Assembly (NCBI GenBank): GCA_001599975.1
Contig: BCIO01000003.1
Coordinates: 3,520,762 to 3,584,761 of the forward strand
DNA from: Cystobasidiopsis lactophilus
Taxonomy: Eukaryota; Basidiomycota; Agaricostilbomycetes; Agaricostilbales; Chionosphaeraceae
Length of the DNA stretch: 64,000 nucleotides
Direction of reading: 5' to 3'
In this document: positions 54,388-64,000 of the stretch, in pieces
Layout of the letters: each line of letters starts with the position of its first letter
Position numbering within the stretch: position 1 is the first letter of the stretch
The notes under the pieces: generated by a model
The model's input: only the letters and a program-made list of their open reading frames with translations
Databases searched by the model: none
Told to the model about the DNA's origin: nothing
Translations under genes and position numbers: made by a program

Positions 54388-57037
54388 CTACTGCTTGCCA
54401 GCGCCCATGGCGACAGCAACTCTTGGAGTCTCTGGAATGGAACCATACGGTGTCGTGTCAATGCCGAGCTCTTGCGCAAGAATGTTCAAAGCCAGGCGGG
54501 CCGAGTAGTAACGCGAGTAGCCAAATTGTTGGAAAATGGTGTAGAGGCCCTTTTGTGGGAGTGCGCGGCTGCATAGAACGTCAGAGAAGTAAAGTTCTGC
54601 AAGCCAGCCGACTAACTAGTAGGTCCTCATCTCGCCTTCAGGATCGATGATGAACGAGTTGCCCTTCTCCATCCATTCTGCTCGAGATATGAGGATCAAG
54701 GGGGACAAGGCTGACGAAGAAAGAGAAAGAGAACGAACCGTTGCACTTGTCAGCCATCTTCTTCCCCATAACTGCCTCTATCGGGCTCTTCGAATCAAAG
54801 AAACCGTTCGCATAGACGACGAGATCTGCTGGGATCTTGGTACCGTCCCTGAGAATTGCGAAGCCGGGCTCGAGTCGCTCAAGTTCGGCGTGCTCGATTC
54901 GAATCTTCCCAGCGGCCACGACATCGAGGAAGCCAGTGTCGAAGAAGAAACCTCCGAGGTTGAATGGAGACAAGCTGGCTGCTCCAGCTCCGTGATAGCC
55001 GTCGTTGAGCCGATAGCCATGCTTTGCAATGCCATCTTGAATCTCCTGGTCAGCGGCTTTGACGGCTTTGAAAAGGCGCGGTGCTAGTTCCTGTGAGCTG
55101 GGTCAGTGGGTAGCTTTTTCCCAGACCGCAAGCTTACATAGGTGATCGGGAAGGGCGTGGCCATCCAGGTCATGCGGTCGGCAGCATTCAAAGTCCAGCC
55201 TCCTGGCTTGCCAACAGTTTCGTACTTCGCGTAGATCATACGGACACCCTTGTCCACAGAGACTACATGAGTCGAGCTCCGCTGGATCATGGTGACGTCC
55301 AGCTTATTGTCATAAAGCTCCCAACACAGATCGTGTGCCGAAGTTGCGGCACCGACAACGATTGCCTTTTTGCCCACCATATCGGGAGTGGTACGATGCC
55401 TGGACGAGTGGACCACAGAGCCGCCATTCTTCTCAAACTCGACTAAGCCAGGAATGTCCGGCAGCGCGGGCAGGGTGCCGGATATTCCAACCGCAACAAC
55501 CAAATGACTGGGGTGGAGGACTTTTTGTGATCCATCGCCGTGAGTCACAGTCACAGTCCTTGATAGAGCGTCAGAAGCCGTTGAGCAGAAGAACAACCGC
55601 AAGCACTCACCATTTTCTAGTAGCCTCATCGTAAACTGCGTTCTCGCCGTCGATCTCGGACTCGTTCCACACGTTGAAATCCATAATCTTGGCATAATAT
55701 TCCATGAATGCGCCAAGTTGTTGGGCAGCTGGTGACTTCAGCCTGTGTGTTCATTGATCGCAAAGCCAGGTGGCCGACTCACGGATAAAATCGGGAAACG
55801 AGTCTGGGAAGTGAAGGCCAGGGAAGTGGTTCACGCAGGTTTGGTTGTGCAGAGATAGAGAGGCGTATCTGGAAAAGCACGAATTAGGCGCATGCGAAAT
55901 TTCTGGGGGCAAAGCAAGAAAAACGAACCGGTTAGACCAACTGGCGCCCGGAGATGCGCCCTTCTCGACAATCAAAGTTTTAACACCAAGAAATTTGAGA
56001 CGAGCTGCCAGCATCAGTCCGCAGTGGCCTGCCCCGACGATGAGCACTGTTGGCTCCCAGCCGTGCAGCCCCTCCACTTCATCAGCGCGAATCTGACGGT
56101 AGGTGCGAGCCTTGCCCAACGGATCAATGAGCTTAGCCCGGGGGTCTTTGATGCTATCCGCGCGTTCAGGGTCGAGGCCCTTGACTGAGTCGATGGTGGT
56201 CGAAAAGTGAAATGCCTCCCAATTGTTGACGTCGGCCAGCTCTTCTTTGGAGCCAGTTTTGGCCTTGGTCGGAGTAAGGCGAAACGCGCCGCTGCCCGTT
56301 CCCACCGCATGGTCGAACTCGATCTGCACCGTGACGAAGGCCAAGTCCTCGCCCATGATCTCGACCTCGGGAGCGCGGTCGTAGAGAATGCGAACATTGC
56401 GAATGGCGGTTTTAGCAAGGCGCTCTTTTAGCATCTTCTTGACGTCCTCGCGACCTCGGATTGAGCGGACGTCCCAGGTAAGCTGCTCGAGTGTCAGTAT
56501 TGAGGCTGCCAGCCTCCAGAGGTGGCTCTCTTACAAGATGGCAGTCCTTCCACCAGCCGTCTTCGTATAGCAAATTTGCAACACCTTCAGCGTCGTCCTT
56601 CTCGACGACCGCCTTGAAGACGGCGAGAAAGGCCTCGGCCAGCTTCTGCGCATCGACGCTCGAGTAGTCCGGGTCGAAACCAAGCTTGTCATTTGTTGGA
56701 ATGGCAGCTCGCTTAACTGGTAGAGTGCAACTGGTTCAAGAAAAGGCCGCGTCATGTTAACCAGGGAGACCTCACTCATGCCTGAGGGAAATGAAATGGT
56801 AAGCGAAACGAAATGGTAAGCATTGACATGAACGCGTTCCAGCATCAAGTCTGCCCACCTGTATAGCCAGCTGTCTGAGAAAGAGGAACGCCGGCCCAGC
56901 CAATGCGAGTATCAGCTGGAAAAGTTCTTGAATGAGCCCTCACTGCGAAACCCCCCGGCGCACGCTCGAAATGGAAACGCACCATCTTTGGGGCGCAAGT
57001 ACTCGTCCGTGTAGTCAAACTGGAACGATTTGGGCAT
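54388..57037 (-). CDS. Flavin monooxygenase with NTF2-like N-terminus, copy 2
   Basis: Eleven exons, high to low: 56983-57037, 56859-56915, 56776-56781, 56535-56716, 55929-56482, 55783-55868, 55611-55728, 55138-55558, 54739-55090, 54617-54677, 54388-54568; 690 residues. Exon lengths equal those of copy 1 except one (421 against 424 nt), and exon 3 is again the 6-nt GCATGA. Sequence starts MPKSFQFDYTDEYLRPKDAD, carries VGAGHCGLMLAARLKFLGVK and VVVGAATSAHDLCWEL, and ends SIPETPRVAVAMGAGKQ. The intron between exons 2 and 4 contains an imperfect repeat of GAAATGGTAAGC. Same likely activity as copy 1. Confidence 0.9.
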
Positions 57038-57487
57038 TTTGGAGACGACTTTGGGTCCAAAAGAATCGAACAACTTGAAGCAAAATCATCATCAACAAGC
57101 GAAATAATTTGGATCCCGAGAAGAGGGGTGGCGCCGAGGCGGCATGCTGCTTCGCCGACAAAGGCGTGACCTGGTGGCGGCTCTGCTATTCGACTGCGAT
57201 CGTGAACGATGGGCGAGGGTCGAAGAGAGCCCGAAGCAAGACCGTCGGTCCTTGCGAACATTGAAAAACTGTTTGGCACACGCTGGATTGGGAATGGTGA
57301 TACTTGTGGATGAATGCTCAAAAGTGCAAGATTATATAAACGATAAACGCTCTATGTTGTCCAATGACCGCCAACTATAGCCCAGCGCCTTCGAAGAAAC
57401 CTATCGTGCAAGCGCGATGACGACCGCGAGGCCCCTTTTCTCTACAGGGTCATTGACATGACCACATTAAGATGCCTGCAACGACAA
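57038..57487. other. Intergenic between monooxygenase copies 2 and 3
   Basis: About 450 nt; promoter of copy 2 and 3' flank of copy 3. No extra gene recognised. Confidence 0.4.
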
Positions 57488-60144
57488 TCACTTCTTTCGA
57501 GGGTTCATCGCATCGGCCACCCGTGGCGTCTCTGGGATGTTGCCGTACGCAGTCGTGTCAATGCCAAGCTCTTGGGCGAGAATGTTCAGGGCCAAGCGGG
57601 CCGAGAAGAATCTGGAGATGCCAAACTGGTGGAAGATGCTGTAAAGACCCTTTTGAGGCAAAGCGCGACTGCAAAAGGCTTGCGGTGAGACTTGGTGGTC
57701 TGAGGGCAAAATTCGATCTTCACGCACTAGTAGCATCTCATCTCTCCTTCAGGATCAATGATCAAGGCGTTGCCCTTTTCAGACCATTCTATCGGAAGCA
57801 CATATTCAGCAAGGAGCATGAAGATTTTCGGAGAAAACAACCTACCGTTGCACTTGTTGGCCATCTTGTCGCCGAAGATAGCTTGAATTGGAGATTTGGA
57901 GTTGAAGTATCCGTTGCAGTAGACGACAATCTCGGCTGGCAGCTGACTGCCATCCTTGAGGATAACAGCGCCGGGAACGAGCTTCGCGACTTCGGAGTGC
58001 TCGATCTTGATCTTGCCGTCCGCCACCAGCTGCAAGACGCCGGTGTCGAAGAAAAAGCCGCCCAGGTTGAAAGGCCCAAGATTGGCCAGTCCTCCTCCGT
58101 GGTAGCCGTCGTTCGCTCGGTACCCACGTTGGGCGATGCCATCCAAGATGACCTTGTCTGCGGCTTTGATCGCTTTGTTGAGACGCGGAGCCAGCTCCTG
58201 TTGGCCATTCTCGCTGATCAGATCTGTCGTTCGGGAAAGCCAAGAGATGAACGAACATAGGTGATCTGGTAAGGCGTGGCCATCCAACTCATTCGGTCGG
58301 CAGATTCCAGCGTAAATTTGCCAGAACCGACGCCATCGAACTTGCCATAGGTCATGCGCACACCCTTGTCGACTGACATGATGTGAGTCGAGCCACGCTG
58401 CAGCATGGTGACGTCCAGCCCGTTGTCGTACAGCTCCCAGCATAGATCGTGAGCCGAAGTGGCGGCACCGACGACAACCGCTTTCTTGCCAGCCATGTCT
58501 GGAGTGGTGCGATGCCTGGAAGAGTGCACAACAATTCCACCTTCCTTCTCGAACTCGGCGGCACCAGGAACGTCCGGTAAATTGGGCAGGGTGCCGGTCA
58601 TGCCGACGGCGACAATGATGTATTTGGGATGCAGAATCTTCTGCGAGTCCTTGCGGTTCACCGTCACCGTCCTATCGACCTGGTCAGTGGCCTGAAGCGC
58701 CGAGGGAGAAAGAAACCTTACCATTTGCCGCTCGCTTCATCGTACACCGCGTTCTCGCCGTCAATCTCAGACTCATTCCAGACGTTGAAGTCCATGATCT
58801 TGGCATAATATTCCATAAAGGCGCCTAGCTGCTGAGCCGCTGTTGCAGAACCGCATGTCAGGACTTGTTCAGGACTTGGAATCTACGAAGACCACTCACG
58901 AATGTAGTCCGGGAAGGAGTCGGGGAAGGGAATGTTAGGGAAATGGTTGACGGCAGTAGGATTGTGCAGCGATAGAGAGGCGTATCTGCGTTTCATCAAG
59001 GCTAAGGAAAAGAGGTGGGGGTGGCAAAATTTGAACCCACCGATTCGACCAACTGGCACCTGGCGCGGTGCCCTTCTCGACGATCAAGGTCTTGATACCA
59101 AGCATCTTGAGGCGCGCAGCCATCATCAGGCCGCAATGCCCAGCGCCGACGATGAGAACTGTGGGCTCCCAGCCGTGGGTGCCTTCCACCTCGTCGGCGC
59201 GGATCTGGCGGTAGGTTCGTGCCTTTCCCAAGGGATCGATGAGCTTGGCTCGGGTGTCCTTGATGCTCTCAGCGGCCTTGTTGGGGTTGAAGCCCTTGAC
59301 GGTGTCGATGGTGGTCGAGACATGCATCGCTTGCCACGAGCTTAGCTTTGCCAACTCCTCTTTGGAGCCCGTCTTGGCTTTGGTAGGGGTGAGCCGAATG
59401 ACGCCAGAACCAGTGCCAACTGCATGGTCGAATTGGAAGTGGAAGGTGACAAAGGCCAAGTCTTCGCCCATGAGCTCGAGTTCGGGAGGCGGGTCATTGA
59501 GGACGCGGACGTTTCGAAGAGCGGTCTTCGCCAAGCGATCGGCCAGCATCTTCTTGATGTCTTCTCGTCCTCGAATGGTCCTCACATCCCAGGTGAGCTG
59601 CGACGGCAAAGCGCGCCTAAGCCCGCGAATTCAACTCCGCCGCCAGCAATCAGACTGACCATGTGAAGATCCTTCCAGTAGCCGTCCTCGTAGATGAGGT
59701 CGAGAGTGGCGTTGACGTCGTCCTTTTCGACGGCCGCTTTGAAAGCTGCCAAGAACTCGGAGACCAGCTTGTTGACATCGACACTGGAGTAGTCAGGATC
59801 GAAGCCGAGCTTGTCGTTGGTCGGGATGGTGGCCCTCTTGACTGTAAGACGTGTCTACAGTTTCAGGCGAAAGCGCGGCGATGGGGGAGACAGCTACGCA
59901 CTCATGCCTGTCCACACGATTTCAGCATGCGCGATCTCTCTCCTGGTGCAAAGCAACAAGCTCACCTTGGTAGCCGCACGACTGAGAAAGAGGGACGCCG
60001 GCCCAACCAATGCGAGTATCGGCTGTGGTGTCAACAAGCATGAGGCCCATTGAAAGTAGAAAAAGCTGGGGGAGCGGGCAGGCGCGCACCATCCTTGGGC
60101 CTCAAGAGCGAGTCCTCGAAGTCAAACTGGAAGGATTTCGGCAT
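57488..60144 (-). CDS. Flavin monooxygenase with NTF2-like N-terminus, copy 3
   Basis: Eleven exons, high to low: 60090-60144, 59966-60022, 59902-59907, 59660-59841, 59041-59597, 58900-58985, 58722-58839, 58257-58671, 57846-58197, 57728-57788, 57488-57668; 689 residues. Same plan as copies 1 and 2, with the same 6-nt exon 3. Starts MPKSFQFDFEDSLLRPKDAD; has LIVGAGHCGLMMAARLKMLG, GGIVVHSSRH and VVVGAATSAHDLCWEL; ends NIPETPRVADAMNPRKK. Differences cluster in exon 8 and the extreme C-terminus, as expected after substrate divergence. Confidence 0.9.
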
Positions 60145-61309
60145 GGCACTCGCTGTACTGGAGAGAAAGGTGCTTTCTGCAGAAGGAACAAAACGGGAGA
60201 GAGCAGGGATCAAATGCGGAGGCAGGCTAGAGAGAGTCTGGGGGAGCTGCCCGTGGGGCAAAATGACGGATTTGCCGGTTTTGCCGAGATCCTGCTCGCG
60301 AGGCGATAGAGGAGCCTCTTAACGAGTTATAGGCAAGGACAAGGGGTGGAGGTAAGCGCGTTGATAGTGAGATCTCAAGGTCGGGTCTAGGAGAGGAGGA
60401 GCCAAATCCGAGAGTCGGAGGAGAAGAGGCTTCCTGTTTTGGTGGCGCCGGGCAATCAGAAATTACAAGCAGAGCACACGTATTGAGATCGCACACACGC
60501 CTTCGGTAGTGACACATAAAAGATCGACAGCGCGGAAGGGAAATTTGGCAGCCGCCACCGTCTGTGAGGTGCCGACTTGGCCACCACATTCGCCGATCAG
60601 CTTTTGCGCAGTCGACGTCGTTGATACGTTGTGAGTGATATAGAGGTGACGTTCAACAACAGGGTGAGCGGCGGCAGCGAGCGAGTTGAGGGCGTCGACC
60701 GATCTGAATGCAAGATGGTTGTCGTCAGTTCGACGCCCAAGTCTTCACTTTAGATGTTTTGAGGCTGTAGGTTGTGCTTCACTTCAACCAGAAGCTCAAT
60801 TTGATGAGATGGATGAACAAAACTCACGATTGCGCTAGATCGATTCCACCGCGGCAGTCCTCATGTGCCTATCGAGAAGACACTTGTCCTGCATGGCGTG
60901 CAAAACCTCAAATTAGAGCGGTTCTTTCTGAATTGAGATTGGTCGCCATACGATCAATGCCAATGGCCGCTCCTTCAGCAGGGGGTCCACTCTTTGCGGA
61001 CCAAAGTTTGATCGTGCAGACAAGGCTTCTTGGTGCTGTAGTGGTCATCTATACGAGGTCAGAGACACTCTCTGGTGGTAATAAAAGACAGCCTACAGCA
61101 AGCTCAAGCCTCTGGAAAGGTTCCAGCGCAGAGGCTCAACTTCTTCCCAAAGCCAGCCCATGCAAAGTGGCCTGTTCTGTAGGAATTCGCTGTCCTCTTA
61201 TCAGAGGCGAATGCACTGATAAGGAGGAACAAGAACCTACAGCACCTCCTTGCTGCCCCTCCGGCCGCGGATCACCACTTTGCCACAAAGCTCGCCATCC
61301 GGCACAAGC
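60145..61309. other. Intergenic
   Basis: About 1.17 kb between monooxygenase copy 3 and the mitochondrial ribosomal protein gene, both minus strand. It should contain the copy 3 promoter. A plus-strand frame of about 200 codons overlaps the ribosomal gene 3' end, but it has no support. No repeat or RNA gene recognised. Confidence 0.4.
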
Positions 61310-62348
61310 CTATGCCGAGGTCTCCGCCGCCGCCGCCTCGCCCACAAGAGTAGCAGCAGCAGCAGCAGATGGTGCCTTAGAGCGCAGGGCCAGGTAGCCG
61401 CGCTTCTCCTCTGAGCTGTAGTACTGGATGTCCCTCGCCTTGAGCGGGTCGGCGAGCCTAGGGATGGTCAAGCCTTTCTTGATGCTGTGCATCGCAACAA
61501 TTGCTCAGAGAGACATGTCTGCAGATAAGTGGAGTTGGGGCCAACGCACAACTGTTCGGGCCTGGTGACCGCTCTGACGCCGAGCGCATTGTAGAAGCGG
61601 CAAACGACCCGGCCGCCTGCGGCCTCGATGGCCTTGATGGCGGACTGGGAGGCTTGGTTGACCACGATGTTCAGAGCGGGCAATGGCGTCTGAGCTTGTC
61701 TTCCCACCCTCTGTGACGAGCCAGTTCAAAACGTCAACCACCAAAAATTTTGGTCGAAGGAGCGAAGTCGAGAACGCACATCGCCCAGCAGCTTGATGCC
61801 TCCCGGCCCAACCTTGCCGATGCAGTTCGAGCTGTGGATCTCGCGCAGGGTGATGGGCTTGGAAGCGTCGATCCGGCCCTGGTCGATCCACTCCTGCAAT
61901 TTGCCCAGCTGCAAAGGCGTCGGCGAGTCTGGCGTTCTGTAAAACCCCGCGAACGCCTGAATACCCTTGCACAGTGTGTATGTAGTGGAGCAGCGGAGTC
62001 TCACCTGGAAGTGAAGCCCTTCTTGGGGAAGGCGCGGTTGATGGGCGACTGGCCGCCCTCGAAGCGAGCGTGGATGCCGCCGCCCGAGCGAGACTTTTGG
62101 CCCTTTTGGCCGCGCCCGGACGAGTTGCCTTTGCCAGACGAGTCGCCACGGCCTTTGCGCTTGCTCTGTGCAGTGGCCCGGCATTGAGCATCCGCGCGGC
62201 AGGGGCGAGGACGACGAGGGCTTACTTTTTTATTGGAGCCAGTCGCAGGCGACAACGAGCCTAGGTAGTTGGTCGATAGGAACCGCTTGCTCAGCACTCC
62301 AGTGTACACTCGTAGGCTGGTCGACGCAAACGAGGACAGGGCGAACAT
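61310..62348 (-). CDS. MRPL10: Mitochondrial ribosomal protein uL15m
   Basis: Five exons, high to low: 62226-62348, 62005-62165, 61780-61936, 61550-61710, 61310-61484; 258 residues. A mitochondrial-targeting-like N-terminus (basic, Ser-rich, no acids: [20 protein letters not shown]) precedes the uL15 signature [33 protein letters not shown] and [27 protein letters not shown]. The later parts [34 protein letters not shown] and [20 protein letters not shown] complete the fold. The C-terminus is an Ala-rich tail encoded partly by a GCT run. Component of the large mitoribosomal subunit. Confidence 0.93.
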
Positions 62349-62578
62349 GTTGTGTTTTTGGTTGGTGCGGAAGACGAAGCGGCGGGCGGGCTTTAGGTGG
62401 CGAAACATCAAGCCAGAAGCTGGTGGTAGTCTCTCGCTCGTTTGGAAAGAATAGACAAACACAGTAGCTTCTAATTGCAAGGAGGCAGGAAAACTAGGCA
62501 GAGTGGCCGAGTTGGCCAAGAAGACTAAGTTGAACAAGGCGCCTTGACAAAGGTGGCGTCGACCGCAACACCTCTCAG

Positions 62579-63319
62579 TCACGCCTTTTCAACCCCAGTG
62601 CACGTACGATTCTTGCCCTTCGGATCCGTGCAGGACTTTTCGCACTGCGCGCAAGGAAAACGGCCCGCAGAGCCGGGAGTGCAGCTCTTTTTCTGGCGCA
62701 CGCATCTGGACCAGCGCAGGCACTAATCAGCGAAAGGGCGGCCTCAGCTCGCGAAGAGAGCACTGCTTACTCTGGACAGCGGCTGTAGCGTGGTGCTAGG
62801 GTCCCGCGCAGTCCTTTCCTCCTCGAATTGCTGGGATAGAGCTTTGGTGCATCGACGCCGTGCGGAGCTGTTGGACGAGATGGACCTTGTGGCCCCAAAG
62901 CAACGTCTTGGGGCACTGGGTGTCTGCCACCGCCGTAATTTGGGTCGTTGGCGGGCCCGGCCCCCGAATGAAAGCCCGGGTGCGCTAGTCCCAGAGGACT
63001 CTCGAACTGGACCGGAGGGGGGGGTACGTTGCCGGAGTATAGGGGAGCCAGGAATGGCATGGCTTGCTTGATGGGCATGCCGGTCCCTGAGTCGCTCGAG
63101 ATACTGTGTCGGCTCTCTTCCGCTGGAAGGTTTTGGTCAACGTCAACCCTAGGTGCAAAAGCGAGAGACGCACTTGCAGGCAACCCAAACCCAGCCATTT
63201 CGATGTTCCTCCGCGTTGGGAGGGTCGTACACTTCCACGTTGTTGTTGGACCAGACGCGATAACGAAATAAATTCGGGAACTGGCCCCAGCCATATTCCG
63301 CGCAGGTGTAGTCCGACAT
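62579..63319 (-). CDS. Putative zinc-cluster protein, 201 residues
   Basis: Exons, high to low: 63174-63319, 62771-63103, 62579-62705. The start [20 protein letters not shown] leads, after a Pro/Ser-rich middle ([20 protein letters not shown]), to a C-terminal Cys cluster with spacing C-x2-C-x6-C-x9-C-x2-C-x3-C ([11 protein letters not shown] ... CAQCEKSC). This resembles a fungal Zn(II)2Cys6 DNA-binding domain, but the last spacing is short and the domain is at the C-terminus instead of the usual N-terminus. A 25-nt alternative for intron 1 (63149-63173) also keeps frame. Function uncertain; a transcription regulator is one possibility. Confidence 0.55.
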
Positions 63320-64000
63320 GAGTTGTAGCGAGCGAAGTATGACTATGGTGAGCTAGAGCGGGAAAAGGGCAAGCAAAGACCGGTCTCCGAGACAGGTCTG
63401 GACAAGGACAAGAGACGAGCGCGCCTTTTATGCCCTGCGTTGACGTCTGTCGTCTGACCTGCGCACTTTAGTCCGCGGGGTTTCATCGTAATTCACCTGA
63501 GAAGGACAGCTGCAGTTGCCCGCGGAGAGGGAGACTTGCGGAGGGAAGGAGACTTCTTGACGGGCAAAGGTCGAGAACAAGCAAACGACGCCAGAAAGAG
63601 AAAGTGGTCATTTGTAGACGTCCGAGCAGAAGTCCTTTGTGAACAGAAAGATCGTGCCCAGTGTCAAGTCACTTCGCCAAAAGAAGACGCCTTCCCGCGG
63701 TCTTGCCACCCGGGTCCTGGGTCTGATAACTCCGCGGGCTTGTTTTCCTCGCTGGCATAGTCATTGTTGAGAGGTCTGAGAGACCGGCAAGACCTAAAGA
63801 CGAAAGACGGGGCTTCCCTGCGACGACGTCTTCTCGCACTCTCCGCAGGAGTCGCAGGACCAGGACAGCAGCACAGGCAAACGACAGGCTTGCCAAATTC
63901 ACCTCGATTGAGTTATACGTTACTGCCTCTAATTGGAAGTTAAACAACGGCGCTGGAGCGAAGAGACTGAGTTGTTCAAAGGAGACCATCCGTCTTGAGA
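63320..64000. other. Right-edge region, little supported
   Basis: About 680 nt to the window end. Apart from one weak minus-strand frame listed separately, nothing is recognised. A gene may begin just beyond the edge. Confidence 0.35.
63669..63989 (-). CDS. Possible start of an unknown gene, weak
   Basis: A minus-strand frame from an ATG at 63989 is open for 106 codons. It includes one hydrophobic stretch (LASLSFACAAVLVLRLLRRV), which could be a membrane anchor, followed by Ser/Arg-rich sequence. No family resemblance. It may be chance or one exon of a spliced gene. Confidence 0.2.
   Translation of the reverse strand: MVSFEQLSLFAPAPLFNFQLEAVTYNSIEVNLASLSFACAAVLVLRLLRRVREDVVAGKPRLSSLGLAGLSDLSTMTMPARKTSPRSYQTQDPGGKTAGRRLLLAK

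Noticed and set aside
60774-61397. Plus-strand frame of about 207 codons upstream of monooxygenase copy 3
   Set aside because: No good ATG context, mixed composition, and its end is antisense to the uL15m last exon.
62497-62545. tRNA-like stretch GGCAGAGTGGCCGAGTTGGC (A-box resemblance)
   Set aside because: No matching 3' acceptor half, no proper T-loop GGTTCGA within range, and it lies in the leader of the uL15m gene. The A-box match appears to be chance.

Overview
The window looks like nuclear DNA of a basidiomycete fungus, probably a yeast-forming Pucciniomycotina relative; that placement is inferred from gene content and intron style. Genes are packed on both strands. Almost every coding region is cut by many short GT-AG introns (mostly 50-70 nt, some about 35 nt), and two GC-AG introns occur. 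Exon joins were worked out by hand from reading frame, splice signals and family consensus, so some boundaries may be off by a few codons. No rRNA gene, confirmed tRNA, CRISPR array, transposon or virus-like element was found.

Layout. 0-5.3 kb: arylamine N-acetyltransferase cut by the left edge, a farnesylated Ydj1-type Hsp40, and an unrecognised multi-exon gene. 6.2-10.7 kb: four tandem copies of an unrecognised small secreted cysteine-containing protein with matching exon sizes, the best candidate here for something undescribed. 10.9-20.6 kb: AP-1 beta-adaptin, aldo/keto reductase, serine beta-lactamase-like hydrolase, MTH1-type Nudix hydrolase, a small unknown protein and a phytanoyl-CoA-dioxygenase-family enzyme. 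21-37 kb: a large orphan protein, a DUF4211 nuclear-type protein, a PARP fused to a UBE2Q-type E2 domain, an OTUD6-type deubiquitinase, two small unknown proteins and an ammonium transporter. 37.9-51 kb: a tiny Cys-containing protein, a GT8-GT64 fusion glycosyltransferase, an intronless TTC27-like TPR protein, a short-chain dehydrogenase, two tandem copies of an unknown family with a HIS5 fragment between them, and the Cdc48 cofactor Shp1/p47. 51.2-60.2 kb: three tandem flavin monooxygenases with an NTF2-like N-terminal region and the same 11-exon plan, including a 6-nt micro-exon. 61-64 kb: mitochondrial ribosomal protein uL15m and a zinc-cluster-like protein.

The genes do not form one pathway. 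Several concern protein quality control and ubiquitin (Ydj1, OTU, PARP-E2, Shp1). Others are oxidoreductases and hydrolases of small molecules (NAT, AKR, PhyH, SDR, FMO, beta-lactamase-like). Local tandem duplication is the main theme: four secreted proteins, two unknown paralogues and three monooxygenases.
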